Assembly (NCBI RefSeq): GCF_004923315.1
Contig: NZ_CP039646.1
Coordinates: forward strand, 129,001 to 193,000
Source of the DNA: Azospirillum sp. TSA2s
GTDB taxonomy: Bacteria > Pseudomonadota > Alphaproteobacteria > Azospirillales > Azospirillaceae
Length of the DNA stretch: 64,000 nucleotides
Direction: 5' to 3'
Part shown: in pieces, positions 41,388-50,994 of the stretch
How positions within the stretch are numbered: the first letter of the stretch is position 1
Layout: each line of letters starts with the position of its first letter
Program-made: the position numbers and the translations under genes
The notes under the pieces: generated by a model
Told to the model about the DNA's origin: nothing
The model's input: only the letters and a program-made list of their open reading frames with translations
Databases searched by the model: none

Positions 41388-41894
41388 CTAGCGCCGGTCG
41401 CGCCTCTCGCTGCCTGCCATGGCTTCGCCGCGCCGCAGGGTGTTGTCCTCCGGCAGCGCCTGCTTGCCCAGGACCATAGAGCTGTTGTCGAGCGCGGCCA
41501 CCATCGCGTCCCGCGCCGGGGCGCCGGGGCCGGTCACGCTGCCCTCGCCTTGCGGGGCCGCCGGTTCCACCCGCTCGCCCAACCCGACGGCGGTGGTCCG
41601 GCTGGCGACGCGCAGGTCGTTCTGCACATGGCCGACGCCCGACACGCTTTCGGCGATGTCCTCCGCCCGGCGGCGGGCGGCGCGGTCCTCCACGGTGCCG
41701 GACAGCGTCACCTCGCCGCCCTCCACCTTCACGCCGATGTCCGAGGCATCGATGTGGTGGTCGTCGGTCAGGCGTTCGTTGATGTCCTCCAGGATGCGTT
41801 CGTCGGAGCGGCGGTAGTTGCGCGGGCCGACGCCGCGATAGCGGGCCTGCGGGCTCATCTTGACGAACTCTTCGCTCCAGGGATGGCGGTGCAT
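41388..41894 (-). CDS. BON-domain protein, 168 aa
   Basis: Residues about 30-100 (RYRGVGPRNYRRSDERILED...DIGVKVEGGEVTLSGTVEDRAARRRAEDIAESVSGV) form a BON domain, a small phospholipid-binding or osmotic-stress module. The N terminus (MHRHPWSEEFVKMSPQ) lacks a signal peptide, so it is probably cytoplasmic. GGAGG precedes the ATG at 41894; the longer frame upstream is spurious. The C-terminal third is low complexity. It is divergent from gcd. Confidence 0.82.
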   Translation of the reverse strand: MHRHPWSEEFVKMSPQARYRGVGPRNYRRSDERILEDINERLTDDHHIDASDIGVKVEGGEVTLSGTVEDRAARRRAEDIAESVSGVGHVQNDLRVASRTTAVGLGERVEPAAPQGEGSVTGPGAPARDAMVAALDNSSMVLGKQALPEDNTLRRGEAMAGSERRDRR

Positions 41895-42076
41895 GGCGGC
41901 CTCCGTTTCATGGTTTGGGGATCGTTGGCCGTTCAACAGCCGGCGCGCGCGGCCCGTTCCGAAACCTTGCCGGAAGACGGCAGCGCGCCGCGCATGACGG
42001 CTACCGCTCAAAAAAGCCGCAACCAAGTCAACGGTCGGGAGTTGGGTTCGAAAAGGGCTTTGGCTGAGGACGTGCC

Positions 42077-44542
42077 ATGACACATTTAAAACGAAGCGTC
42101 GCCCTCTGGGCGATGGTCATCCTGCTGGCGTTGCTTGGGCTCGGCTCGCTGGGCGGCGGGCTGTGGCTGATCCTGCTGGGCGGGTCCTGGTACTACGCCA
42201 TCGCCGGCGTGCTGTTTCTGGCCACCGCCGTGCTTCTGGCGAAGTGCTCGCCGGCGGCGCTGTCGATCTATGCGCTGCTGGTGATCGGCACGCTGATCTG
42301 GGCGCTGTGGGAGGTCGGGCTGGATTGGTGGCCGCTGTCGGCGCGCGGCGACGTGGTCGCGGTGATCGGCTTCCTGCTTCTGCTGCCCTGGGTCACCCGC
42401 CGCCTGGGCGAACGTGAACCGATGGCCGGCGAACGGGTGCCGGGCGCCTATCCCGTCGGCGTCTTCCGCGGCACCGGCATTCCCCTGACCGCCTCGCTGG
42501 TGATCGTGCTGCTGGTCGGCGTCGCCTCCTGGTTCACCGATCCGCACCGCATCGACGGAACGATCCCGACGCGTCAGCAGACCGCTTCAGCCTCGGATGC
42601 AGGCGCCGGTTCCGGCCCCGCGATCCCGGACGGGGAGTGGCAGGCCTACGGCCGGACCGGCTACGGCCAGCGCTATTCCCCGCTGACCGGCATCACGCCG
42701 GAGAATGCCGACAAGCTCCAGGTCGCCTGGACCTATGAGACCGGCGACCTGCGCGGCCAGCCCGGCGATCCCAAGGAAACCACCTTCGAGGTGACGCCGC
42801 TGAAGATCGGCAACCGCCTGTTCCTGTGCTCGCCGCACCAGCATGTGATCGCGCTTGACGCCACCACCGGCAAGGAGGTCTGGCGTCGCGACCTGAAGAT
42901 CAACCAAAAGCAGTTGGCGCTCCAGCACCTGACCTGCCGCGGCCTTTCCTATCATCGGGCTCAGCAGGCGGCCCAGCAGACCGCCGGTTCCGGCTCTCCG
43001 CCTTCCGCTTCGCCGGCGGGCGGCGCCTGTGCCGCCAAGCTGTTCATGCCGACCGCCGACGGCCGTCTGGTCGCGCTGAACCCGGAAGACGGGTCGATCT
43101 GCACCGGCTTCGGCCAGGACGGCCAGATCAACCTGTGGGCCAACATGCCGAATGTCCGGCCCGGCGCCTATTATTCGACCTCCCCGCCGGTGGTGACAGC
43201 GAATCTCGTCATCGTCGGCGGCACGGTGCTGGACAATGTGTCGGTCCACGAGCAGTCGGGCGTGATCCGCGCCTTCGACGTGAATGACGGCCATCTGGTG
43301 TGGAACTGGGATTCGGCCAAGCCGGACCAGACTGCGCCGATCCCCAACGGCCAGACCTACACCGTCAACTCGCCCAACAGCTGGTCGATCTCCAGCGTCG
43401 ACGAGGTGCTGGGCATGGTCTATGTGCCGCTGGGCAACCAGCCGCCCGACCAGTTCGGCGGCAACCGCAGCCCGGCGGTGGAGCGCTTCTCCTCCTCCGT
43501 CGTGGCGCTCGATCTGGCGACGGGGCAGGTGCGCTGGGTCTTCCAGACCGTGCATCACGATCTGTGGGACTATGACGTGCCGGCGCAGCCCAGCCTGATC
43601 GACCTGACCGTCGACGGGCAGACCGTTCCGGCCCTGGTCCAGCCGACCAAGCAGGGCGAGCTGTTCGTGCTGGACCGCCGCACCGGCAAGCCGATCCTGC
43701 CGGTGACCGAGAAGCCGGCGCCGCAGGGAGCCGCCGAGGGCGATCATGCCGCCCCGACCCAGCCGGTCTCCGCCCTGTCCTACGACCCGCCGCCGCTGAC
43801 CGGGGCGGACATGTGGGGGGCGACGATGTTCGACCAGCTCGCGTGCCGCATCGCGCTGAAGCGCCTGCGCTATGACGGCCGCTTCACCCCGCCGTCGCTG
43901 CAGGGCTCGCTGGTCTATCCCGGCAATTTCGGCGTGTTCAACTGGGGCAGCGTCGCCGTCGACCCCAAGCGCCAGATCGCCTTCACCACGCCGGCCTATC
44001 TGGCCTTCGTCTCGCAGCTGGTGCCGCGCAAGAACGACACCGAGCTGTATGTCCAGGGCGGCGAACGGCCGAAATTCAGCCTGCCGGCGCTGAACGAGAA
44101 TTTCGGCGCCCCCTATGCGGTGAAGCTCGCCCCCTTCGTCTCGGTCCTGGGCCTGCCCTGTCAGGCGCCGCCCTGGGGCTATGTCGCCGCGGCCGACCTG
44201 ACGACCGGCAAGATCGTCTGGAAGCACAAGAACGGCACCACCCGCGATGCCGCGCCGATCCCGCTGCCCTTCCGCATGGGCGTGCCCAACCTGGGCGGCC
44301 CGATCATGACGGCGGGCGGCGTGGCCTTCCTGTCCGGCACCATCGACTATTATGTCCGGGCCTACGACGTTTCCACCGGCAAGCAGCTGTGGGAAAGCCG
44401 CCTTCCGGCCGGCGGTCAGGCCACCCCGATGACCTACCAAGGCGAGGACGGCCGGCAATATGTGCTGGTGGTGGCTGGCGGCCATGGCTCGCTGGGGACC
44501 AAGGCGGGCGATTCGGTGATCGCCTATGCGCTGCCGAAGTGA
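42077..44542 (+). CDS. gcd: Membrane-bound PQQ-dependent glucose dehydrogenase
   Basis: The enzyme oxidises glucose to gluconolactone in the periplasm and passes electrons to ubiquinone. The 821-residue product has five N-terminal membrane helices (residues about 8-155) and a PQQ propeller with repeated W-motif blades (WQAYGRTGYGQRYSPL, VIALDATTGKEVW, RAYDVSTGKQLWESRLPAGG). The end, DGRQYVLVVAGGHGSLGTK, is typical of Gcd and the membrane quinate-dehydrogenase relatives. The catalytic-region HHDLWDYDVPAQP is present. Gluconate made this way lowers pH and can release phosphate. It needs externally supplied or separately made PQQ; no pqq gene is in the window. Confidence 0.92.
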   Translation: MTHLKRSVALWAMVILLALLGLGSLGGGLWLILLGGSWYYAIAGVLFLATAVLLAKCSPAALSIYALLVIGTLIWALWEVGLDWWPLSARGDVVAVIGFLLLLPWVTRRLGEREPMAGERVPGAYPVGVFRGTGIPLTASLVIVLLVGVASWFTDPHRIDGTIPTRQQTASASDAGAGSGPAIPDGEWQAYGRTGYGQRYSPLTGITPENADKLQVAWTYETGDLRGQPGDPKETTFEVTPLKIGNRLFLCSPHQHVIALDATTGKEVWRRDLKINQKQLALQHLTCRGLSYHRAQQAAQQTAGSGSPPSASPAGGACAAKLFMPTADGRLVALNPEDGSICTGFGQDGQINLWANMPNVRPGAYYSTSPPVVTANLVIVGGTVLDNVSVHEQSGVIRAFDVNDGHLVWNWDSAKPDQTAPIPNGQTYTVNSPNSWSISSVDEVLGMVYVPLGNQPPDQFGGNRSPAVERFSSSVVALDLATGQVRWVFQTVHHDLWDYDVPAQPSLIDLTVDGQTVPALVQPTKQGELFVLDRRTGKPILPVTEKPAPQGAAEGDHAAPTQPVSALSYDPPPLTGADMWGATMFDQLACRIALKRLRYDGRFTPPSLQGSLVYPGNFGVFNWGSVAVDPKRQIAFTTPAYLAFVSQLVPRKNDTELYVQGGERPKFSLPALNENFGAPYAVKLAPFVSVLGLPCQAPPWGYVAAADLTTGKIVWKHKNGTTRDAAPIPLPFRMGVPNLGGPIMTAGGVAFLSGTIDYYVRAYDVSTGKQLWESRLPAGGQATPMTYQGEDGRQYVLVVAGGHGSLGTKAGDSVIAYALPK

Positions 44543-44680
44543 GGGGGTGGGGGAGGGAAGGTGCTTTGCCCCCTCCCCAACCCTCCCCCACCTTCGGTGG
44601 GAGAGGGAGTCAGTGCCGAAGCGGCGGAGTTCCCTCTCCCGCGAAGCGGGGGAGGGTTAGGGAGGGGGCATTGGCGCCGA
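44543..44680. repeat. G/C-rich palindromic intergenic repeat
   Basis: Several facing runs of the CCCTCTCCC and GGGAGAGGG type, for example CCCCCTCCCC with GGGGAGGG and CCACCTTCGGTGG, make nested hairpins. Related blocks occur at about 54705-54775 and 63165-63275. These look like dispersed REP-type elements of this genome. Confidence 0.6.
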
Positions 44681-44704
44681 TCTTTCCAACCCTTCCCCAA
44701 CAAA

Positions 44705-44735
44705 AAAGCCCGCCCGGTTCCCCAGGGCGGGCTTT
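44705..44735. terminator. Bidirectional terminator between gcd and hbd
   Basis: AAAGCCCGCCC (44705-44715) pairs with GGGCGGGCTTT (44725-44735). The A run on the left and T run on the right allow termination of gcd (rightward) and of hbd (leftward). Confidence 0.85.
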
Positions 44736-44757
44736 CCCAATCAAACCTCGCAAATCC

Positions 44758-45636
44758 TCAGCGCGTCGGCACCGGCGGCGTCTGCGAGTAGTCGTAAAAT
44801 CCGCGGCCGTACTTCTTGCCGATCCAGCCGGCCTCGACATACTTCACCAGCAGCGGGCAGGGGCGGTACTTGCTGTCGGCCAGCCCTTCATACAGAACCT
44901 GCATCACCGCCAGACAGGTATCCAGGCCGATGAAGTCGGCCAGTTCCAGCGGGCCCATCGGGTGGTTGGCGCCCAGCTTCAGCGCGGTGTCGATCGCCTC
45001 GACGCCGCCGACGCCCTCATAGAGGGTATAGACGGCTTCGTTGATCATCGGCAGCAGGATGCGGTTGACGATGAAGGCCGGGAAATCCTCGGCCACCGCG
45101 GCGGTCTTGCCGATGGCGAGCGTCAGTTCCTTGATGGCGTTGAAGGTCGGCTCGTCGGTCGCGATGCCGCGGATCAGCTCGACCAGCTGCATCACCGGCA
45201 CCGGGTTCATGAAGTGCATGCCCATGAACTTGGCCGGACGGTCGGTCGCCGCCGCCAGACGGGTGATCGAGATCGACGAGGTGTTCGTCGCGATCAGCGC
45301 CTCCGGCTTCAGGTGCGGGACCAGCTTCTTCAGCAGGTCGCGCTTCAGCGCCTCGTTCTCGGTCGCGGCTTCGATCACCAGATCGGACTCGCCGAACACA
45401 GACAGGTCGGTGCCGGTCACGATCCGGCCGAGGGCGGCGGTCTTCGCCTGCTCCTCCATCTTGCCCTTCTGGATCTGCCGGTCGTAATTCCGGCCGATGG
45501 AGGCGAGCGCCTTTTCCAGGACCGCGTCGCTGATGTCGGACAGGACGACATCATAGCCGGCCTGGGCGCAGACCTGGGCAATACCGCTGCCCATCTGGCC
45601 GGCGCCGATGATGCCAATCTTCTTGATCGTGGTCAT
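44758..45636 (-). CDS. hbd: 3-hydroxybutyryl-CoA dehydrogenase
   Basis: This enzyme interconverts 3-hydroxybutyryl-CoA and acetoacetyl-CoA with NAD(P). The 292-residue product has the Rossmann motif GIIGAGQMGSGIAQ, the catalytic His in GMHFMNPVPVMQLVELI and NRILLPMINEA, a standard PaaH/Hbd series. The ATG at 45636 fits the family start (MTTIKKIGIIG); the longer upstream frame is not conserved. It is downstream of etfB-etfA, so it works with electron transfer flavoprotein in fatty-acid or PHB metabolism. Confidence 0.93.
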   Translation of the reverse strand: MTTIKKIGIIGAGQMGSGIAQVCAQAGYDVVLSDISDAVLEKALASIGRNYDRQIQKGKMEEQAKTAALGRIVTGTDLSVFGESDLVIEAATENEALKRDLLKKLVPHLKPEALIATNTSSISITRLAAATDRPAKFMGMHFMNPVPVMQLVELIRGIATDEPTFNAIKELTLAIGKTAAVAEDFPAFIVNRILLPMINEAVYTLYEGVGGVEAIDTALKLGANHPMGPLELADFIGLDTCLAVMQVLYEGLADSKYRPCPLLVKYVEAGWIGKKYGRGFYDYSQTPPVPTR

Positions 45637-45731
45637 GGAGGCTGTCCCGCGAAGGATGTGGGTAAAATGGTCCACCGCGGCGGGCACCGGGTCATGCCGG
45701 TGACCGCCGCGGCGGTCCGGATCAGCGCGCC

Positions 45732-46670
45732 TTATCCAAGCTTTTCCGTCAGCTCCGGCACGGCCTTGAACAGGTCCGCGACGAGGCCGTAATCGGCGAC
45801 CTGGAAGATGGGCGCTTCCTCATCCTTGTTGATCGCGACGATGACCTTGCTGTCCTTCATGCCGGCGAGGTGCTGGATCGCACCCGAAATGCCGACGGCG
45901 ATGTACAGCTCCGGCGCCACGATCTTGCCGGTTTGCCCGACTTGGTAGTCATTCGGCACGAAACCCGCGTCCACGGCGGCGCGCGAGGCACCCACCGCGG
46001 CACCCAGCTTGTCGGCCAGGGCCTCCAGCATCGGGAAATTGTCGCCCGACTGCATGCCGCGGCCACCCGACACCACCACGCGGGCGGCGGTCAGTTCCGG
46101 TCGCTCCGACTTGGTCAGCTCGGCCGAGACGAAGCTCGACAGGCCGGCCGCACCGGCACCCGCAACCTGCTCGACGGCGGCCGAACCGCCTTCGGCGGCG
46201 GCGGTCTCGAAGGCGGTGGTGCGGACGGTGACGACCTTCACCGGATCGGCCGACTGCACGGTGGCAATCGCGTTGCCAGCATAGATCGGCCGCTCGAAGG
46301 TATCGGCCGACACCACGGCGGTGATGTCGGAGATGGCGGCGACGTCCAGCAAGGCTGCGACGCGCGGCAGAAGGTTCTTGCCGACCGAGGTGGCACCGGC
46401 CAGCACGTGGCCGTAGCCGCCCTTGGCGATGGAAACCACCAGCGGGGCGACGTCTTCCGGCAGCTGATGCTCGTAAGCGGCATCGTCGGCCAGCAGCACC
46501 TTGGCGACGCCGGCCACCTTCGCGGCGGCCTCGGCAGCGGCCTGCGCGCCCTTGCCGGCGACCAGGACATGGATGTCGCCGCCGATCTTCGAGGCGGCGG
46601 TGACGGCGTTCAGGGTGGCGGGCTTCAGCGAGGCGCCGTCGTGTTCCGCGATGACGAGAATGTTGGCCAT
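45732..46670 (-). CDS. etfA: Electron transfer flavoprotein alpha subunit
   Basis: EtfA binds FAD and, with EtfB, carries electrons from acyl-CoA dehydrogenases to ETF:quinone oxidoreductase. The 312-residue product begins [20 protein letters not shown] and has the C-terminal FAD-binding motif [17 protein letters not shown]...[24 protein letters not shown], a signature for EtfA. Its start lies 16 bases after the etfB stop. The acyl-CoA-dehydrogenase-like protein at 27659 might use this ETF. Confidence 0.96.
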   Translation of the reverse strand: MANILVIAEHDGASLKPATLNAVTAASKIGGDIHVLVAGKGAQAAAEAAAKVAGVAKVLLADDAAYEHQLPEDVAPLVVSIAKGGYGHVLAGATSVGKNLLPRVAALLDVAAISDITAVVSADTFERPIYAGNAIATVQSADPVKVVTVRTTAFETAAAEGGSAAVEQVAGAGAAGLSSFVSAELTKSERPELTAARVVVSGGRGMQSGDNFPMLEALADKLGAAVGASRAAVDAGFVPNDYQVGQTGKIVAPELYIAVGISGAIQHLAGMKDSKVIVAINKDEEAPIFQVADYGLVADLFKAVPELTEKLG

Positions 46671-46686
46671 GGTCAGTTCATCCCCC

Positions 46687-47436
46687 TCAGATCACGCGCG
46701 CATCGTTCTTGAGCTTGTCGACCAGCGTGGCGACGTCCGGCACCTTGATGCCGGCCTGACGCTTCGCCGGCTCGGTGACCTTCAGCGTGGTCAGGCGCGG
46801 AGCGACGTCGACGCCCAACGCATCCGGGGCGACGGTCTCCAGCGGCTTCTTCTTCGCCTTCATGATGTTCGGCAGCGAGGCATAGCGCGGCTCGTTGAGG
46901 CGCAGGTCGGCGGTGACGACCGCCGGCAGCTTCAGCTCCACCGTCTCCAGCCCGCCGTCGATCTCGCGCGTCACCGCGACCTTGCCGTCGCCGGCAACCA
47001 CCTTCGAGGCGAAGGTGCCCTGGCCCCAACCCAGCAGCGCGGCCAGCATCTGGCCGGTCTGGTTGCAATCGTCGTCGATCGCCTGCTTGCCGAGGATGAC
47101 GAGGCCGGGGGCCTCCTTCTCGACCAGGGCCTTCAGCACCTTGGCGACGGCGAGCGGCTCGGTCGTCACGTCGGTCTGCACCAGGATGGCGCGGTCGGCA
47201 CCCATGGCGAGAGCGGTGCGCAGGGTCTCCTGGGCCTGGGTCGGGCCGACGGACACGACGACGATCTCGGTCGCCTTGCCGGCTTCCTTCAGGCGCACGG
47301 CTTCTTCGACGGCGATCTCGTCGAAGGGGTTCATGCTCATCTTCACGTTGGCGGTCTCGACGCCGCTGCCATCCGCCTTGACGCGGATCTTCACGTTGTA
47401 GTCGACCACTCGCTTAACGGGGACGAGGACTTTCAT
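46687..47436 (-). CDS. etfB: Electron transfer flavoprotein beta subunit
   Basis: EtfB binds AMP and helps dock partner dehydrogenases. The 249-residue product starts [20 protein letters not shown] and has the family blocks [18 protein letters not shown], the recognition loop [18 protein letters not shown] and an AMP-binding [15 protein letters not shown]. It is the first gene of an operon etfB-etfA-hbd; 175 bases separate it from the next gene and contain a plausible promoter. Confidence 0.96.
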   Translation of the reverse strand: MKVLVPVKRVVDYNVKIRVKADGSGVETANVKMSMNPFDEIAVEEAVRLKEAGKATEIVVVSVGPTQAQETLRTALAMGADRAILVQTDVTTEPLAVAKVLKALVEKEAPGLVILGKQAIDDDCNQTGQMLAALLGWGQGTFASKVVAGDGKVAVTREIDGGLETVELKLPAVVTADLRLNEPRYASLPNIMKAKKKPLETVAPDALGVDVAPRLTTLKVTEPAKRQAGIKVPDVATLVDKLKNDARVI

Positions 47437-47611
47437 AACTCACCCTGGCTGCTGAGCGCGCGCCTGTTACGGCGAACACCGCGAAAATTGCTGTGGTTGC
47501 GAACGGACCATAGGATCTGGCATTACCACTGTCAATGACGCGCCGGATGCGCGGGCCGCGTCGTGTCGTGGCCTCTTTGTCGCGGTCCGGACGTGTGGGC
47601 ACCGCAACAGC

Positions 47612-48181
47612 TCAGCGGTTGGCGCCGGGCACCCACAGCACGTCGTCCGCCCCGTTGCGGTTCACCACCCGGCTCAGCACGAACAGATGGTCCGACAGCC
47701 GGTTGACGTATTTCAGCGCCGCCGGCGTCACCGGTTCGTGCCGCGCCAGATCGGTCATCAGCCGTTCCGCCCGGCGCACGACGGTGCGCGCCAGATGCAG
47801 ATGCGCCGCCGCCGGAGAGCCGCCGGGCAGGATGAAGGAGGTCAGCGGCGCCAGATCGGCGTTCATCGCGTCGATCTCCGCCTCCAGCCGGTCAACCTGC
47901 GCCTGGACGATGCGCAGCGGCGGGTATTTCGGCTCCTCCTCCTCCGGCGTGCAGAGGTCGGCGCCCAGATCGAACAGGTCGTTCTGGATGCGGCCCAGCA
48001 TGGTGTCGGCTTGCGTCAGGCCGGCGGTGTGCAGGCGCGCCATGCCGATGACGGCGTTCGCCTCGTCCACCGTGCCATAGGCGGCGACGCGGCGGTCATG
48101 CTTCGGCACCCGGCTGCCGTCGCCGAGCGAGGTTTCGCCGGCGTCGCCGCCGCGCGTGTAGATCTTGGTCAGCTTCACCAT
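47612..48181 (-). CDS. PduO-type cob(I)alamin adenosyltransferase
   Basis: The enzyme makes adenosylcobalamin from cob(I)alamin and ATP. The 189-residue product begins KIYTRGGDAGETSLGDGSRVPK (ATP-binding TRxGDxG.T.L..G.R), has FVLPGG-like FILPGGSPAAAHLHLARTVVRRAE and NRLSDHLFVLSRVVN near the end, the typical PduO helices. It lies 9 bases from the small membrane gene at 48191, so they may be one operon. A role in methylmalonyl-CoA mutase or other B12 enzymes is likely. Confidence 0.93.
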   Translation of the reverse strand: MVKLTKIYTRGGDAGETSLGDGSRVPKHDRRVAAYGTVDEANAVIGMARLHTAGLTQADTMLGRIQNDLFDLGADLCTPEEEEPKYPPLRIVQAQVDRLEAEIDAMNADLAPLTSFILPGGSPAAAHLHLARTVVRRAERLMTDLARHEPVTPAALKYVNRLSDHLFVLSRVVNRNGADDVLWVPGANR

Positions 48182-48190
48182 GGGGAACCG

Positions 48191-48385
48191 TCAGCCTTTG
48201 GTCAGGATGGCGAGAACGAACAGCAGCAGCGCCGCACCCTGCAGCATCACGCGCAGCCGCATCGCCTTGTTGGAGCGGCGGGGATCGCCCCGGCCGCCGC
48301 GGGCCATGAAGAAAAGGCCGACGAACAGCGAGCCGACCACCGCCAGCATCGCCATGACCATCAGGATGGGGAAAAGATTTTGCAT
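48191..48385 (-). CDS. Small two-helix membrane protein (HIG1/twin-transmembrane type)
   Basis: The 64-residue product has two membrane helices (MQNLFPILMVMAMLAVVGSL and LQGAALLLFVLAILTKG) joined by a basic loop RGGRGDPRRSNKAMRLRVM. The RRSNKAMR..R loop is the mark of the HIG1-like twin-transmembrane family common in alphaproteobacteria. It may associate with respiratory complexes, but this is not shown. The ATG at 48385 sits before helix 1. It is followed by the adenosyltransferase gene. Confidence 0.75.
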   Translation of the reverse strand: MQNLFPILMVMAMLAVVGSLFVGLFFMARGGRGDPRRSNKAMRLRVMLQGAALLLFVLAILTKG

Positions 48386-48534
48386 GGCCCCACTATATCC
48401 CAGCATCCGGCCCGCGCCTATGGCGACGCGGGCCCTTGAAATCGGTGTTCCGGGTAATCCCCCGGTTGCCAACGCCGCCGGACCGCATAGAGTGCGCGGC
48501 GTCGGGATCGGCGGATAGAGTGGAGATGCAGGCG

Positions 48535-49992
48535 ATGCGGCGGCGGACTTTCCTGAAGACGGCCCTGAAGGCGACCGCGGTCGCCGCGGCCGGCACCGGC
48601 GCCTTCACGGCGCTGAGCCGCAAGCCCGTCCAGGCGGCTCCCGGAACGGCGGCGCCGTCGATGTCCTTCCCCGACGACTTCCTGTGGGGTGTCTCCACCT
48701 CCAGCTACCAGATTGAGGGCGCCGTCGCCGAGGATGGGCGCGGCCCCAGCGTCTGGGACACCTATAGCCATTCCTATGGGCGAATCGCCAACGGCGACAC
48801 CGGCGACGTGGCTTGCGACCATTACCACCGCTATGCCGAGGATGTGGAGCTGATGGCGCGGGCCAGGATGAAGGCCTACCGCTTCTCCATCGCCTGGCCA
48901 CGGGTGATGCCGCAGGGTACCGGTGCGGTGAATGCCAAGGGGCTGGACTTCTACGACCGGCTGACCGACACGCTGCTGGCGAAGGGCATCCAGCCCTGGC
49001 CCTGCCTGTTCCACTGGGACCTGCCGCAGGCCCTGCAGGACCGCGGCGGCTGGACCAACCGTGACATCGCCGGCTGGTTCACCGATTACGCGCTGGCGGT
49101 GACCGCCCGGCTGGGCGACCGCGCCAAGCACTGGGTGATGCTGAACGAACCGTCGGTGGTCGCCATCTTCGGCCACGGCACCGGCGGGCATGCGCCGGGG
49201 CTGACCGGCCGCGAGAATTGCCTGAAGGCGATCCACCACCAGAATCTCGCCCAGGGCACCGCGCTGGCGGCGCTCCGCAAGGCGGGCGGCAGGAACTGGC
49301 AGCTCGGCACCGTGCTGTCGCTGCAGCCGTCCTGGCCGGTCGGCGGACTCGACTCGAACTATCCGGCCTCGCTGATGTGGGATGCGGTGTGGAACCGCTC
49401 CTGCCTCGACCCGCTGTTCAAGGGCCGCTTCCCGGAGTTGCTGGAGGCCGATTTCGCCCGCATCGCCCGGCCCGACGATCTGGCGCGCATCAAGCAGCCG
49501 GTCGATTTCCTCGGCGTCAACTACTACAGCCGCATGCACCAGCAGCCCGATCCGCAGGGGCTGTTCGGCACCGGCTACGGCTCGGCGCCGGAGGGCACGC
49601 GCAAGACCGGCATGGACTGGCCGGTGGAGCCGGACGGGCTGAGCGAGATCCTGGCCGAACTGCAGGAAAACTACGGCAATCCGCCGGTCTATGTGACGGA
49701 GAACGGCGCCGACTACCCCGACAGCATCGGCCCGAGCGGCCGTGTCGAGGACCGCGACCGCATCGCCTATCTGCGCGACCATCTTCTGGCCGCCGGCAAG
49801 TCGATCGACGAGGGCTGCAACCTCAAGGGCTATATGACCTGGACGCTGCTGGACAATTTCGAATGGTCGGAGGGCTACCGCCGCCATTTCGGTCTGGTCC
49901 AGGTCGACCGCAAGACGCTGGCCCGCACCCCCAAGGCCAGCTACGACTGGTATGCGTCGGTCATCCGCAACAACGCCGTTCCACTGGCCTGA
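48535..49992 (+). CDS. Tat-exported GH1 beta-glucosidase
   Basis: This GH1 enzyme has a twin-arginine signal (MRRRTFLKTALKATAVAAAG, cleavage near AQAA) and so is exported folded to the periplasm. GH1 catalytic residues are E205 in LNEPS (acid/base) and E389 in VTENG (nucleophile). WGVSTSSYQIEGA, FHWDLPQAL and LLDNFEWSEG complete the family set. It is clearly a paralogue of the cytoplasmic enzyme at 20036-21400. ATG at 48535 is chosen: GGAG is 9 bases upstream and the twin-Arg follows. An ATG at 48526 is also possible. Confidence 0.93.
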   Translation: MRRRTFLKTALKATAVAAAGTGAFTALSRKPVQAAPGTAAPSMSFPDDFLWGVSTSSYQIEGAVAEDGRGPSVWDTYSHSYGRIANGDTGDVACDHYHRYAEDVELMARARMKAYRFSIAWPRVMPQGTGAVNAKGLDFYDRLTDTLLAKGIQPWPCLFHWDLPQALQDRGGWTNRDIAGWFTDYALAVTARLGDRAKHWVMLNEPSVVAIFGHGTGGHAPGLTGRENCLKAIHHQNLAQGTALAALRKAGGRNWQLGTVLSLQPSWPVGGLDSNYPASLMWDAVWNRSCLDPLFKGRFPELLEADFARIARPDDLARIKQPVDFLGVNYYSRMHQQPDPQGLFGTGYGSAPEGTRKTGMDWPVEPDGLSEILAELQENYGNPPVYVTENGADYPDSIGPSGRVEDRDRIAYLRDHLLAAGKSIDEGCNLKGYMTWTLLDNFEWSEGYRRHFGLVQVDRKTLARTPKASYDWYASVIRNNAVPLA

Positions 49993-50013
49993 GGGCGGCG
50001 CTAGACTGCGGCC

Positions 50014-50427
50014 ATGCCGTCCCCCCGCCCGCCCCAGCCGACCCGATTCGCCATCCAGAAGGCGCGTGGCAAGGGGTGGAAGACGTTGGAGGTCGGGGAG
50101 GAGCTGGCCCACGCCAAGGCGCGCTTCGACCAGATGGTCGGCATCAACCCGCGGGCCTATTTCCGGCTGATCCAGCTCGATTACAACGCCGATTCCGCCT
50201 ATGAGGGGATGGAGTTCAACTGGACGCTGATCGAGCTGTACGACCCCACCAGGGGCGGAAACGTCCGGCCTCCACCGAAGCTCGCACCCTCGACGGCGGG
50301 CAAGCCGAAGGGCAAGCGCAAATCCGCTGAACCGGTCGCCCTGCCGCTGCGCATCTATCTGACGGTGATCCTGATCGGCACGCTGGCGGGCGCCCTGGCC
50401 TACCTGCATTTCGCCGGCGGGAAATAA
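50014..50427 (+). CDS. Hypothetical protein with C-terminal membrane anchor, 137 aa
   Basis: The product starts MPSPRPPQPTRFAIQKARGK, has an acidic middle (INPRAYFRLIQLDYNADSAYEGMEFNWTLIELYDP), a Lys-rich linker and a single C-terminal membrane helix (LRIYLTVILIGTLAGALAYLHFA). It probably faces the cytoplasm. No family is recognised. It lies 21 bases after the exported beta-glucosidase and may share its transcript. Confidence 0.65.
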   Translation: MPSPRPPQPTRFAIQKARGKGWKTLEVGEELAHAKARFDQMVGINPRAYFRLIQLDYNADSAYEGMEFNWTLIELYDPTRGGNVRPPPKLAPSTAGKPKGKRKSAEPVALPLRIYLTVILIGTLAGALAYLHFAGGK

Positions 50428-50445
50428 CGGCCGGGCGGCAAGGAG

Positions 50446-50748
50446 TCACTCCGCCGTATAGCCCTTGCGGCGCATGCACAGCGCGAACATCTCCCTGCGA
50501 TAGCCGAACTGCGGCGTTTCCGGCAGCGGGCGCAGGGGATAGCCGCGCAGGCGCATGGTGTTGTCAACCTGCTCGGTGCATTCGTCATAGGCGACGGTCG
50601 GCACCTCCGGGCTGGCGGTCCACTCGCGGTAGGATGGCGGGCTGCTGCAGCCGGACAAGAGGGCCATGGCGGACAGGGCCGCAAACAGGCAGGTCACCCC
50701 CGGCAAAACCGGCAGGAGTCGCGGGCGTGCGGTGTCGGTCCCGGTCAT
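50446..50748 (-). CDS. Small lipoprotein, 100 aa
   Basis: The signal peptide (PVLPGVTCLFAALSAMALLSGC) ends in a lipobox LLSGC, so the mature protein is lipid-anchored, probably to the outer membrane. The mature part has two further cysteines (DECTEQ, MFALCMRRKGY) that may form a disulfide. No domain is known. It is convergent with the preceding gene and divergent from the peptidoglycan-binding protein. Confidence 0.7.
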   Translation of the reverse strand: MTGTDTARPRLLPVLPGVTCLFAALSAMALLSGCSSPPSYREWTASPEVPTVAYDECTEQVDNTMRLRGYPLRPLPETPQFGYRREMFALCMRRKGYTAE

Positions 50749-50994
50749 GGCTTGCGTCTCGCTCCTTTTTCGCCCCCGATTTGACGCTACCACGGCCGGG
50801 GCTTTCCGATCCATTTTCGCGCACCATTTCCGGGAACGCGCCTTTTCGGCAACGCTGCGCGGCGGACAACGCAGACGCACCAAAATCGCCGCCGGAAATG
50901 CGACGCAATCTGGTAACACGATCCAGTTTCCCCGATTCGGGGGGAGTGTCGTGGCTCTGAAGTCGGTCTGGCGTCACGGACGGAGGGAGAGGCA

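Noticed and set aside
48436..48534. Longer start for the exported beta-glucosidase
   Set aside because: It would put about 33 residues before the twin-arginine signal, which is normally at the very N terminus.
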